Shown here in pieces: positions 38,741 to 49,476 of a DNA stretch of 64,000 nucleotides. Below the pieces are notes generated by a model. The model did not search any database. It had not been told where the DNA came from and worked only from the letters and a program-made list of their open reading frames with translations. Numbering within the stretch: the first letter of the stretch is position 1; each line of letters opens with the position of its first letter. The position numbers were made by a program, and so were the translations under genes. This DNA comes from Nematocida ironsii (Eukaryota > Microsporidia): positions 1 to 64,000 of the forward strand of contig LTDK01000172.1 in NCBI GenBank assembly GCA_001642415.1, read 5' to 3'.

Positions 38741-39113
38741 TGTTGTGTTAACAACAATTTCTGATTTAATTTACGCTGTCCTGCTTATGTAAGCATTCCG
38801 ATAAATCATGTCATGCTGCACAAATGCTAGTATTAGCATACAACAGATTCCATCAAAGCAAAAATCCGGATCTCGGAATCAGTATATCAACTTCCGACTA
38901 TTTAACCGAAGATCTTCCCCCTAGTTTAGGGGAAGACTCTGGGAGGCATCGACAGCTTAACTTCAGCGCCAGGCCTAACACAACTGCACCAAGGACTCTG
39001 TGCCCGCACTTAGGCCGCTTACTAATACAATAAAGAGCTTTTCTCATCCACTTTCTTCTCTTTTTTGGCTACGCGGCAGAGCGGTGGCGGCGGTACTCCT
39101 TGTAAGTACACCA
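38741..39113 (+). mobile_element. Solo-LTR-like element, copy 2
   Basis: This block matches the 25773-26111 element over most of its right two thirds, in the same orientation. Shared parts include TATTTAACC, GCATCGACAGCTTAACTTCAG-like sequence, CAGGCCTAACACAACTGC, AATAAAGAGCTTTTC and TTGGCTACGCGGCAG. The left third is diverged; its start TGTTGTGTTAACAACA mirrors the palindromic start of copy 1, and its end is ACACCA. No target duplication is seen. Confidence 0.58.
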
Positions 39114-40174
39114 ATGAATATATATAATTAGACTTTAATATAAGTAAAGTCTACCGGAAAATAGAATGATCAGAAGTAGTTATATTTCTTTAAGGATAAA
39201 TTAAATAATTTATTTTAAAAGTATAAATACAGGTCAGGATAGAAATAAATGTCAAAGTTTTAGAATGCCATTTCCAAAGAAAATAAGCATGATGTTTGAA
39301 ATGTTAAAATATGCAAGTGTCTGCTTTTATGATTGGAAGTCATCTATATAAGAACGATGTGGATTAAATAAAGAACAAGTTTTCGTATGTCTAAGCCTTC
39401 AAGGAAAAACAGCCAACTGTATTGATTCCTATCATACAATTAATCATACAGAATGTGAGTGTCTCACACCTACATATATTGAGCCATATAAAGCCATAAT
39501 ATACATATATCAGTATACGAGAATAATTTTTTTTTAGCTTAAAACAATTTATTTATATAGGTTTTCCTGGGGATTGCTAGGGTAGTCATCAACATATCAT
39601 GCAGTTTATCCTTCCTTATATTTCCTAAGCCGTTTCTTGTGCGCTACAAGAATAATAAAGAATTAAAATATGGTTTAATTATGTAACAGAGAAAATCAAC
39701 CAGTAGTTTAATTTAACAAATCTAATTTCCTCATATAATTATTCTTCTCTTCTACTGTGCTATACTTAGCTGTTTTAATATTATTTTCTTGTTATTTCAT
39801 GTAAATTATTCATATTTTATTATAAATAAAGAAAGGACAGGTAAAATAGAAAAAGTGAATATACTCGAATGGAGAACTATCAGTTTAATATAAACACTAT
39901 CACAGATGCAGTTATAAATATAAATAATGCATAAAGTATGACATAATCTAAATTACACATGGGATAAAGAAACAATTACATTTGGTCAGATAAGTCAGTT
40001 AAGTGTGTATGTGTGGCACGTAAATAGAGCTGAGTCATCATATGGTGAAAAATTAGATACATGTGAGGATTGCTTGGAGTATGGTTTGTAATTTTATTTT
40101 GGGTTATGAATTCTGAAATATATAATTTAAGCCTAATTATTTTTTATTAATCTTATGGCGTATATCCCATATGT
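39114..40174. other. Gene-free stretch of 1.06 kb
   Basis: No reading frame, repeat or RNA motif that I can support is present. The base composition is less extreme than in the simple-repeat spacers, so it may hold decayed genes or mobile DNA. An AATAAGCATGATG segment near 39281 recalls the 49-bp repeat. Confidence 0.45.
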
Positions 40175-41635
40175 TTAATGGTTGCTAGACCCATCCTCCT
40201 TCATGTTTTCATAGACGAAACTATTACTACGTTCTATGCCACTGCCACTCTGAGGATCGCCTTTTGTAAAGCCTTCTATAGACCTATTACGGAAAGATAC
40301 TGCTGTAATCAAACCCGTAGTGAACAAAGATACTCCTATAGCTGAACGAGCAACTATATCTTTCACAGAGGCACTTCGAACTAAATTCATAACTTTTTCA
40401 ATGCCTGTTGGACTACTCTCTGGCTTCTTATGTCCAGATACAAGGTTTTTATAGAGGTCTACTCGACTAATAATGTAAATTCTGGCTGTAGCAGGTGAAT
40501 CCTTGTGGTTATCTAAGGCTTTATCCAGACGAGCATCAATTGACTCATTCCTGTACCTAAATGATGATGGATCTTTAATCTCAGGTACTCTATAATCCCT
40601 GAATATTGAGTTTGATATAAGTGAATCACAGTCAACATACTTTTCACTGTCTTTTGTTATTTCTCTTATAGATTTAAAGACCTTACACACTAACTCTCTG
40701 TCTATGTATAATCTTCGTAATAATTGCTCTTCATACTCTGAAAGAATAAACTCTTTCATTTCTATTCCATTTTCTTCATAATAATCAGCTATCTCCCAGC
40801 GATATTTCATTAATAAAGCAAGTGCATAGTCAAGATGAGTCATGCCGTCTCTTCTTCTCACAAATAAATCAATCTCTGCTACTGCTAGTTGAGTAGTTAC
40901 ACTTAGATTATTTGCAAATGTTTTGTTAATCTCATCCAGTGCACTGCTCATCATAGAGCTAGTAAATAGCTTTTCATTTATTAACTGTGCTGCGTATGTA
41001 AGGTAGTAATGCTTATTAATATTCTTATGTGAAAGTACATAATTATACCAATTATTAACTTTTAGTAGTGTATGATCCATCTGTGATAGTAAATTCTGAT
41101 TAATTAATAATTCCTTGGATAAGTCTATATATGTTTGCACATTCTCTCTTTTTCCACATTTATTATTAATATCCAGTATACTTGTCTGTGTGATATTAAA
41201 GCGAGCTACACAATTATCCATAATTAATGATGTTATTTCTTTCATTAAATTATTATGTGCTGTATTACTTGATCCATTCACTATATAATTGACATTCCTA
41301 AGCAGTATTTTCTATAGTACAGATGATAATTCACTCTCGGATAGTTTTATCATATAACCATTAAATTGGCCAAAGTAATTATCTATTTCATTAGAAATTG
41401 CTTCTTCATCAATTTCCATTCCTATTTCAAGCTTGTTAACTTCATTTTCCTGGTGCGTACTTTCAAATACTTTTGGTAGAACAAACAGATGTACTTCATC
41501 TGCAAATATATGCCGTGGATTATTGCTTAAATCCCTAACCGTGTATTCTGGTTTAGTTACCAGTGGAATGTCAGGAGCACTTCTGGAGATGTTAATGCAG
41601 CCTAGTGTCGCTTTTATTGCATTATTCATATTCAT
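40175..41635 (-). pseudogene. Unknown gene interrupted by one in-frame TAG (486 sense codons)
   Basis: A single frame runs from an ATG at 41635 to a stop at 40175 and is broken only by TAG at 41312-41314. Upstream of it lie 107 codons, and downstream are ten open codons and then 369 more (with stop). The downstream part has no ATG until 41245, where a 356-residue protein could start. The product is hydrophilic, with a helical core and a hydrophobic segment near its C-terminus (SAIGVSLFTTGLITAVSF) that may be a membrane anchor. I recognise no family. Possibilities are a recent nonsense allele, a sequencing error, two separate genes, or stop-codon readthrough. Confidence 0.6.
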
Positions 41636-42232
41636 TATTATAATTTGAAATAAATTTTAATATAAATACCCGAAATTGCCATTTATAGTTATTAAATAAA
41701 TCTGATTTATGTGAGGTTTATTAAAAATGAATATTTCAGGCTATAAAAAAATAAAATTTAAATATGAATTTTTAGTAATTTCGGGTTATATTCAGCTTAA
41801 TTATGCTGTATAGAACGTATTTAATGGATATTTAAGAGTATACAAGTAAATATAAACATATACTAAGAATATATTTTTATTATACTGTTAATAAGTCATT
41901 ATTTATAGAAGTATAACTTATTGAATATGAGTTTTTATAATACTAGAATGGATTAATTGGTGCAGCATGTATTTTTACTGATTATACTTAAACAAGAGCA
42001 CATTTGGTTTATTGCTGGATATTTTTCAGATTATACATTTTCAAATAAAAGAGACTGTGCGGTGTTATTGCATATTTAGAGTAATCTTATTTGAAAATAT
42101 ACTATATTAAGTCAAAATATCTGGTAGACCTTTTAAGTATTTCGGGTTATATTTCATTTATTATAAGATATAAATAATATTTATTCTTAATAAAAATGTA
42201 TTTTAGGAATATTTTATATTTTTATTTTTGAG
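41636..42232. other. Spacer with two CGGGTTATATT motifs
   Basis: The spacer holds TTTCGGGTTATATTCAG at about 41788 and TTTCGGGTTATATTTCA at about 42140. No gene is seen; it contains the 5' side of the interrupted gene and the 3' side of the next. Confidence 0.5.
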
Positions 42233-43201
42233 TTATTCCAGAATAATTGCATGTATACTGCTTTTTTCCTTTAAAAATAAAATATTATCGGTGTACACCA
42301 CTTGCTCATTTTTGGTGAAAGTAATTTCTTCATAAATACTCTTCTTAGAGTAAATCATCTTAACCTTCTTTTTTGATACTTTCATTGTGATCATTTTCAG
42401 ATTTATCACTTTCTCGCCAGATACCATTGCATTAACATGCTCTTTTTTCTCTGAGGGTTCTCTTAATATAGACCGAATAATTGGTTTTAAATTCTTTCCT
42501 ATGGGAATCTCTCTTAGTGTTTCATCAAATATTTGCATTTCACCAAATGATGAGACTAAGCATAAATACCCATTAAAGAAGAAGGCTTTCTTCACTAGAA
42601 CTGCCTTAGAGAAACATAATAACTCTTCAAATACTTTCTCCATATCCTTTATCTTCTTGCAATATAATTGTATTAAAACCCTGCTTAGTGTATCAATCAC
42701 ACAGAGAGGTATTGCATTGGTTCTGACTAGAAATCCGAATAAATGGTTTGGTATTTCCCAGGATTTTTCTAAGAAACAGTTCTGAGAAATGCCGAAAATT
42801 TTAATTGTTCCTTTCTCACTCACAGATAGAAGATGGCCATTTGATACGTTGAAGAATACAATTGGCTCTTTAAGGTTGATTTTATACGCAGCCTTCCTGT
42901 TCTCGGGTGGATATAAAATCGGACCAAATGTAATAATAGGAGTATTATTAATAGAATTGCTTCTGATATCTTCCCAAGCAGAGTGCCCTTTCTTTAATAC
43001 ATATATGTCCTTGTATATCCTATCCTCTTTGCTTATTGTGCTTTTAGTTTTGTTTGCTTTTCTTACTTCATTTAGTCCCCTTCTGAATTCTTCTTCAAGG
43101 CCTTTAAGTATTTCTTCTTTATGAATACACGTGGATAAGTCTTCTAACTGATCTACACCCATTGCGTCTGTCCATTCTTCTGGTTTCTTCTCTATTTGCA
43201 T
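42233..43201 (-). CDS. Hypothetical protein, partial beta-propeller-like, 322 aa
   Basis: I do not recognise this gene. The first 80 residues are charged and helical. From about residue 105 the protein alternates short beta strands of WD/propeller style, for example HLLSVSEKGTIKIFGIS and YLCLVSSFGEMQIFDE. It ends with a basic strand-rich segment. No signal or membrane segment is present. It lies head to head with the flippase gene, about 100 bp apart. A WD-repeat scaffold role, such as in ribosome assembly or trafficking, is only a guess. Confidence 0.7.
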   Translation of the reverse strand: MQIEKKPEEWTDAMGVDQLEDLSTCIHKEEILKGLEEEFRRGLNEVRKANKTKSTISKEDRIYKDIYVLKKGHSAWEDIRSNSINNTPIITFGPILYPPENRKAAYKINLKEPIVFFNVSNGHLLSVSEKGTIKIFGISQNCFLEKSWEIPNHLFGFLVRTNAIPLCVIDTLSRVLIQLYCKKIKDMEKVFEELLCFSKAVLVKKAFFFNGYLCLVSSFGEMQIFDETLREIPIGKNLKPIIRSILREPSEKKEHVNAMVSGEKVINLKMITMKVSKKKVKMIYSKKSIYEEITFTKNEQVVYTDNILFLKEKSSIHAIILE

Positions 43202-43305
43202 GTGACACAGAATTCTTCAGGTTATTTAAGTATAAAACCATCAATTGGCTAATTCTAACACAAATGTTTATTCTTGTTTATTTTACAAATATTCTGTCAT
43301 TGCGC

Positions 43306-46224
43306 ATGAACATACGGAAAGAGAGGAAAAAAACAGAAATAGAAGAAAGACATTTCTTTGTAAATAGAAATATTGAACGTGCACATAATAATATTAGAAG
43401 TGCAGATGAGAAATATTCTAAGAATATAATTTGTAACCAAAAATATTCATTATTTACATTCATTCCATTGGTATTCGCACAGCAATTAAAACACTTTCTT
43501 AACATATTCTTTATGATGGTTATAATCCTGCAATTATTTCCACTTGTACGTGTGTCACACCCTCTCACTTCAATATTTCCATGGGCACTTGTTCAAGTGT
43601 TTGTGTACATTAAAGAGGGAACGGATGACTACAAGAGGTATAAAAGGGATAAGGAAGCCAATGATAAACAGTGCACACGGTATACAGTGGGTGGTGCAAT
43701 TAGAGTGCCTGCCTCAGAATTGGCAGTTGGTGATCTTATAATTGTAACTAAAGATGAAAGAGTCCCAGCAGATGCGATTCTACTAAAGACCGAGGAAGTG
43801 AACGGGTCTATTTTTGTGCGAACAGATCAGCTGGATGGGGAGACAGATTGGAAAATTAAAATGAGTCACAGTGTATTCCAGCACATGGATGGATTTGACA
43901 AAGTTGCCAAGAGTTATTTTGAGGTTATTGCAGAGCCACCAAGTAAGGACATATACTCATTCAATGGTGAATTATTAGTTGATAATGCACAGCATAAAGT
44001 GCATGAAGATAATATGCTATGGATGAACATGGTAATAGCAAGTGGTACATCACTCTGTGTGGTTGTGTACACGGGGAAGGATACACGTGCAGTTATGAAC
44101 ACAACAAAGGCAAGGAACAAATCAGGACTAATCGATAAAGAATTGAATTTTTATACGAAAATACTGTGTTCTATGTCATTCTCATTTGCGGTTTTGTTTA
44201 CAGTGCTGCGGGGTACGTATTCTATGTGGTACATTACACTTGTTCGGTTTTTAATCATTTTTTCAACGGTGATTCCAATAAGTCTTAGAGTGAACATTGA
44301 CTGGGCCAGAGTGGTATACGCAAGAGGTATGGAGACTCATTCAGATACACCAATTGTTGTGCGTAACAGTAATATTCCAGAAGAGCTTGGGAGGATATCT
44401 TATTTACTAACGGATAAGACAGGAACACTCACCACTAATGAAATGGAAATTAAGAAAATGCACACGGGTGATTTATGCTACACTCCAGATTTCATTCAGG
44501 AAATATACGAAATGATCACTAACCCGAAATCCCCAGCAGATCTTACTGCATGTGAGTTATTAATTGCAATGTGTCTGTGTAACAATGTAATACCGTACGT
44601 AGAAAACAATAAGATAGGATATATTTCATCCAGTCCAGATGAGATGGCTATGGTAAGATGGGCTGAAAAAGTAGGAATAACTCTGTGGGGAAGAGGGCCA
44701 GGATGGGTTGAAGTAAAAACTGCAGATTCAAAAAAGAGGTATGAACTACTTCACACAATTCGATTCACAAGTGAAAGGAAGTGTATGGGGGTTGTTATAA
44801 AGAGTGAAGACAAAGTGTACTTATACATGAAGGGAGCAGACAGTGTTATGAAGAAACTAATCATAGGAAAAGACTGGATGGAAGAAGAAGCACAGTCAAT
44901 GGCAAAGGAAGGACTTAGAACAATGGTATTCGGAAGGAGGCTAGTTTCTGAAGAAGAAGTTAAAGAATTAGCACAGACTCATACGATATCTGAAGATGGT
45001 TTGGATTTACTTGGTGTGACAGGCGTAGAAGACAAATTACAGGATGATGTAAGAGTCTCACTAGAAACACTTAGAAACGCAGGAATAAAAATATGGATGC
45101 TTACAGGAGACAAAGTGGAGACAGCCAGGTGTATTGCAGTTTCATCTAGATTATTCTCCAGATGCAGCCAGATCCTTACCATAACAGACATAAAAACACC
45201 GCAAGATGCCGATTTAGCAATTAAAAAAATAGAAAGAGAAAAGGACTGTTTAGTGATAGACGGGGCAAGTCTTCAAATTCTCATGGATATGTACAGAACA
45301 GAATTTATTACTGCAGTTTCTATGCTATCGGCTGTTGCATGCTGCAGATGCTCTCCCACACAGAAAGCAGAAATTGCAAAGGAAGTTTCAAGAATAACAA
45401 AAAAGCGAGTGTGCTGCATAGGAGATGGAGGGAATGATGTGAGTATGATTCAGCAGGCAAATGTTGGTATTGGGATTGTTGGAAAAGAAGGCAGGCAGGC
45501 ATCACTCGCAGCAGATGTAAGTGTGAATGAATTCAAAGCAATTGTTGACTTAATCCTGTGGCATGGAAGGAATTCGTATAAGAACACTGCAAAACTAGCA
45601 CAGTTCATAATCCACAGGGGAACCACTCTAGGAATAGCACAGGGAATATTTTCATCACTTTTCAATTTCTGTCCTATATCCATATACCAAGGTAAAATTT
45701 CAATCGGATACGTTACATTTTATACATTCTTGCCTGTATTCAGTATTGTTCTGTCTAAGGATATGTCTAAGAAAGTGTCAAGGAAGTTCCCTGAGTTATA
45801 CTCTGATATATCAAATGGAAGTGTTCTTAATAATAGTACATTCAGTACGTGGATGTTCATGGGGTACTACCAAGGAGTGGTGATTATGATACTTACACTG
45901 TTTTTATTTGAGAGTGCATTAATTCAATTGGTGAGTATCACATTCTCATGTTTAGTACTGAATGAGTTATTAATGGTGTTCCTGTGTGTGAGTAAAGTTC
46001 ATAATTTAATGATCATTGCACAGAGTGTTTCTATTCTCTTGTACTTCCTTAGCTTTAAGGTGCTATCTGATGAAATACAAATACCAAGTGAGTGGAAGAA
46101 GTTCTTATTTCAGATTTTATTTGTGAATATTATTGCAATCCTTCCTGCTATAGCGCAGTACGCCTGGAGAATTTGGATGAATCCTCCTAGTTATAGAAAA
46201 ATTCAGGCAACTTACAGTTACTGA
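43306..46224 (+). CDS. NEO1: P4-type ATPase, Neo1/ATP9 group (phospholipid flippase)
   Basis: This P-type ATPase moves phospholipids to the cytosolic leaflet of Golgi/endosomal membranes. Group-specific evidence is DQLDGETDWK (174-183), since Neo1/ATP9 have TDQLDGETDWK where other P4 enzymes have a NLDGETNLK form. The phosphorylated Asp is D370 in DKTGTLT, PISL lies in membrane helix 4 (near 324-327), and GDGGNDVSMIQ is present in the P domain. About ten membrane helices are visible in 972 residues. Neo1 needs no Cdc50 subunit. The frame is open to 43162 (a TTG). The ATG at 43264 would add a hydrophobic run; I prefer 43306, preceded by AAATATT, but the choice is uncertain. Confidence 0.9.
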   Translation: MNIRKERKKTEIEERHFFVNRNIERAHNNIRSADEKYSKNIICNQKYSLFTFIPLVFAQQLKHFLNIFFMMVIILQLFPLVRVSHPLTSIFPWALVQVFVYIKEGTDDYKRYKRDKEANDKQCTRYTVGGAIRVPASELAVGDLIIVTKDERVPADAILLKTEEVNGSIFVRTDQLDGETDWKIKMSHSVFQHMDGFDKVAKSYFEVIAEPPSKDIYSFNGELLVDNAQHKVHEDNMLWMNMVIASGTSLCVVVYTGKDTRAVMNTTKARNKSGLIDKELNFYTKILCSMSFSFAVLFTVLRGTYSMWYITLVRFLIIFSTVIPISLRVNIDWARVVYARGMETHSDTPIVVRNSNIPEELGRISYLLTDKTGTLTTNEMEIKKMHTGDLCYTPDFIQEIYEMITNPKSPADLTACELLIAMCLCNNVIPYVENNKIGYISSSPDEMAMVRWAEKVGITLWGRGPGWVEVKTADSKKRYELLHTIRFTSERKCMGVVIKSEDKVYLYMKGADSVMKKLIIGKDWMEEEAQSMAKEGLRTMVFGRRLVSEEEVKELAQTHTISEDGLDLLGVTGVEDKLQDDVRVSLETLRNAGIKIWMLTGDKVETARCIAVSSRLFSRCSQILTITDIKTPQDADLAIKKIEREKDCLVIDGASLQILMDMYRTEFITAVSMLSAVACCRCSPTQKAEIAKEVSRITKKRVCCIGDGGNDVSMIQQANVGIGIVGKEGRQASLAADVSVNEFKAIVDLILWHGRNSYKNTAKLAQFIIHRGTTLGIAQGIFSSLFNFCPISIYQGKISIGYVTFYTFLPVFSIVLSKDMSKKVSRKFPELYSDISNGSVLNNSTFSTWMFMGYYQGVVIMILTLFLFESALIQLVSITFSCLVLNELLMVFLCVSKVHNLMIIAQSVSILLYFLSFKVLSDEIQIPSEWKKFLFQILFVNIIAILPAIAQYAWRIWMNPPSYRKIQATYSY

Positions 46225-46407
46225 TTAGTATAAAAATACTGTTATTTATTGATAATACAAACATATATTTTAGGAAAATTCAGTTATTTTTATGATAATT
46301 TTTAAAAATTATTACTTGTTTTGGAAATATAAATTTGTATCTTTTATTTTTATAGTACTTTTAAGAAAATAACAGATTATATTAAGGTGATCTCATTATA
46401 TTTTTAA
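46225..46407. other. Short convergent spacer
   Basis: The 183-bp spacer separates the convergent flippase and helicase genes. It contains TTCAGTTATTTTTATGATAA and no gene. Confidence 0.4.
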
Positions 46408-49400
46408 TTATAAATACCTCTGCTTGATATAATCTGCTACATTTGGTTTTTCGTATATTAATACGTTTGTGTTAATCATTCTTAGAATAGATTCAGAATA
46501 TATCCGATGCTTTTTGGTAAACCCGTTGAATATATAAAGACTGTTCCCATACTTCCCAATTACTTGTCGTAATCTGTCAACTGAACATATCCCGATAGTC
46601 CATGAATCATTCATCGTATTACTAATCCTGTATATCCCATTAGTAGAAGAAAAACAAAGTCTGTCCTTCTCAAATGATACATTATCAATAAATGATAACC
46701 TCTGATACTCTGTAAGATAGTTCTCTTCTTCCTCCTGGTCCTTTACTATAATTATTATCTTATCATTCTTTCTCTGGCGGATTTCTTTAATTCTTTCGTA
46801 TATAAGAATCCTGACTAAAGCATAAAATTCCTTTCGGTTCACATTTGGTACTTCTTCTATTATCACACTGTCAGTCCGCTTAAACTGAATTTTCCTGTCA
46901 AATGACCGTGTACTCTCAAATTGCTCAGAATCTTCATTGTTCTCATACTCTATCCTATATCCAGAAATATGAGAAAGTGTACTGTCCACTAGCCATAATT
47001 CATCAGTAGAGTACTCCCTAACAGGAATTATTTCTAACCTCCCAGTGAATACTTCCTTACTTGATATTTTTGTTATATTCGATACTCTCCTTATGTTATG
47101 CGTCATATAACAGTCCTTCTCCTGCTCTATCTTCACTATTTTTATTAACTCCTTGTAACTCCTTATTATAATATACCCAGATACAGGCCTGCTGAATAAT
47201 AAACTATGCTTATTGCTTATTATATCTACATCCATTATCTCTGTTTTAACCCCTTTCATTAACTGCCTTCTCATATAAAGCGTATTATACGCATTTTTAT
47301 AATCCCGTGAATATAAAAAATATTCTGAAAGACCCCCTAATAATCTTTCAATATTCTCTAAAATATACCTTTGGTCTATAACAAGAGAGTGCCCTTTTAA
47401 TTTTCTATTCTGAATGTGCTTAGAAATTAAAATTTCTATTTTTCTTTCTACTGTCAGATCTTCTTGGTCATTTCTTATACCAAGGCATTTTCTGTCTTCA
47501 CTCCTGATTAGAATATTTTTGTACTCGTCTGATTTTGATAAGTACGTTATAACGGACTTTTCATTTGAGAGATTATCCCATTCAGTAAGTGTTGATTCTG
47601 ATAGGAAATAATGGCTAATTATTCTTCCTAAATCTGTTGTTAGAATGATTTTACTGGAGTCACACTCTCTAATTAGCTTTAGTTCTTTTAGTCTGTCAAA
47701 TGATAGTAGTATATAATCAGAAATAAGACCGGATATTTGTGATGGTATGATTCCGTACTTCTCTGGTACTCTGTTCATACGAATAAATAGAAATGTGGTT
47801 TTAAACCATTTAATCGCATCTGCTCGGTCCTTTATATTCCTTAAGTAGATTTCTGTTGAAAGCTTTTCTGGGAGGGTTTTTAATAAATCACTTTCAATTG
47901 GATCTTCTACACGTAACATCCTAACGTACGTTGATAGAGATTTATGGTCTGTGATTAGTATACCTTCTGCGACTGTGTCATACTGCGGTCTTCCTGCTCT
48001 ACCGAACATTTGCTGAATATTTAAGATGTCTATGTTTATGTACCCACCCTTTTCTACCACGTATATTTCAGTACCGAATATGATCACAGCTCTTGCAGGT
48101 AGATTTACTCCCCAGGCAAGTGTAGATGTACTTACAAGGACTTTTACTTTTTTCTGTCTGAATTTCTCCTCTGCGAATTCTCTTATGTTCCTGGGAAGAC
48201 CTGCATTATGTATAAACATTCCTTTTGAATAAACCTCTTTCATTTCCCCTGTAATCCCTGCACTTTCTGCTTCTTCTGCTTTGATTTCATCTGGTTCTAT
48301 GTCCTCAGAGAGTATATTAGCAAGTGTAAGAGTGTTCCCACGAGTGTGTACAAATACAATCACTTGATGGTGCTCATTAAGTACCCTATCAACCCGTTCC
48401 TTCAGTACATAAATCATTTTCTCTCTTGTATCTAGTCTTTTTGTCATGTTATTAGCACTTACATCAACAGTTTTCCTTGTTCCTATCACAGAGTACGTAA
48501 TTGGAACCGGTCTGTCTCCTGGTCCGAATACATGCATGTGCTTTTTATTCACCATAAGAAAGTCTCCTATATCCTTTGGATTAGGAAGTGTTGCAGATAT
48601 CCCAACCATGCGAATTTGTTTCTGATACTTCTCTGAGGCTAATTTTAGTCTGCTCACAATCGCTTCAATAGTCGGCCCTCTGCTGTCATTCAGAATATGA
48701 ATCTCATCCAGAATAATCAGAGAAGTGTGTGATAATAGAAATGAAGATATCTTCCTAGTGGATACATCGTACTTCTCTGGTGTACACACTAAAACCATAC
48801 TTTTCTCTAGTTCTTCCTTTGTTAGTTCCATATCCCCAGTATACTCACTCACAAATACAGGTAATCTATGCCTAAACTTATTAGTTATTTCTGATGCAAG
48901 TGCTTTCATAGGTGCAATGTATATTATCTTGCTTTTATCCGAATGAGTCCGACCATCTAATTGCTTTACTATTGAAAGTAGTGCTATATCTGTCTTACCA
49001 GCACCTGTAGGTGCACATACGAGTACGTTCTCTTTTGTCCTGTATACACTATCAAACACAGAAGATTGTACTTGATTAAACTCTTTATAATGCGAACTGA
49101 ACACTTTCCTGTATCGCTCAGAAATCTCCTGTACAGAAACTCTTTCAACAGAAGTACTCGGTGCAGGTGATTCCATAATGTACTCGTCATAATATTCTGT
49201 ACTGACTCTTTTAAGCTTTGGTGCGAATATTTTATCTAACTTCTCATCTACGCTCAGAACTTGATGTGTTACTGTGAATGTCTTCTCTTTCTTCTTGTTC
49301 TCTGCTAAGACCGTCACTATATCCTCTATCGAAGATTCTCCTACTAAATCCAGTAAATCTTCTTCTGGTGTGGTTGATTTTAATGCTTTCCTGATCATCT

Positions 49401-49476
49401 CTTCTGACTCTTTCTCAGTCACTCCGAATAGTCCAGTCAGCTTGTTTATAAGATTCTGCATGGACTTTAAAAACAT
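46408..49476 (-). CDS. SLH1: Ski2-like helicase of the Slh1/ASCC3 group, single active cassette
   Basis: The 1022-residue protein holds a complete Ski2-like helicase cassette: Walker A APTGAGKT (155-162), DEIH (257-260), SATLPN, and QQMFGRAGR in motif VI, followed by winged-helix and Sec63-like parts. Phrases APMKALASEI and DEIHILNDSRGP are those of Brr2/Slh1. The N-terminal YYDEYIMESPAP parallels a conserved segment of Slh1/ASCC3, and absence of spliceosomal need would argue against Brr2. Relatives have two cassettes in about 2000 residues; here only one is active, and the C-terminal 250 residues lack helicase motifs. Slh1 splits colliding ribosomes in quality control; that function is inferred. 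Confidence 0.8.
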   Translation of the reverse strand: MFLKSMQNLINKLTGLFGVTEKESEEMIRKALKSTTPEEDLLDLVGESSIEDIVTVLAENKKKEKTFTVTHQVLSVDEKLDKIFAPKLKRVSTEYYDEYIMESPAPSTSVERVSVQEISERYRKVFSSHYKEFNQVQSSVFDSVYRTKENVLVCAPTGAGKTDIALLSIVKQLDGRTHSDKSKIIYIAPMKALASEITNKFRHRLPVFVSEYTGDMELTKEELEKSMVLVCTPEKYDVSTRKISSFLLSHTSLIILDEIHILNDSRGPTIEAIVSRLKLASEKYQKQIRMVGISATLPNPKDIGDFLMVNKKHMHVFGPGDRPVPITYSVIGTRKTVDVSANNMTKRLDTREKMIYVLKERVDRVLNEHHQVIVFVHTRGNTLTLANILSEDIEPDEIKAEEAESAGITGEMKEVYSKGMFIHNAGLPRNIREFAEEKFRQKKVKVLVSTSTLAWGVNLPARAVIIFGTEIYVVEKGGYINIDILNIQQMFGRAGRPQYDTVAEGILITDHKSLSTYVRMLRVEDPIESDLLKTLPEKLSTEIYLRNIKDRADAIKWFKTTFLFIRMNRVPEKYGIIPSQISGLISDYILLSFDRLKELKLIRECDSSKIILTTDLGRIISHYFLSESTLTEWDNLSNEKSVITYLSKSDEYKNILIRSEDRKCLGIRNDQEDLTVERKIEILISKHIQNRKLKGHSLVIDQRYILENIERLLGGLSEYFLYSRDYKNAYNTLYMRRQLMKGVKTEIMDVDIISNKHSLLFSRPVSGYIIIRSYKELIKIVKIEQEKDCYMTHNIRRVSNITKISSKEVFTGRLEIIPVREYSTDELWLVDSTLSHISGYRIEYENNEDSEQFESTRSFDRKIQFKRTDSVIIEEVPNVNRKEFYALVRILIYERIKEIRQRKNDKIIIIVKDQEEEENYLTEYQRLSFIDNVSFEKDRLCFSSTNGIYRISNTMNDSWTIGICSVDRLRQVIGKYGNSLYIFNGFTKKHRIYSESILRMINTNVLIYEKPNVADYIKQRYL

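Noticed and set aside
41282..41311. Reading the TAG at 41312 as a reassigned sense codon
   Set aside because: One such case in a window where the other frames are uninterrupted does not support a changed genetic code.
43162..43305. N-terminal extension of the flippase from the TTG at 43162
   Set aside because: TTG is not a likely eukaryotic start, the segment overlaps the opposite gene, and the family begins with a short cytosolic part.
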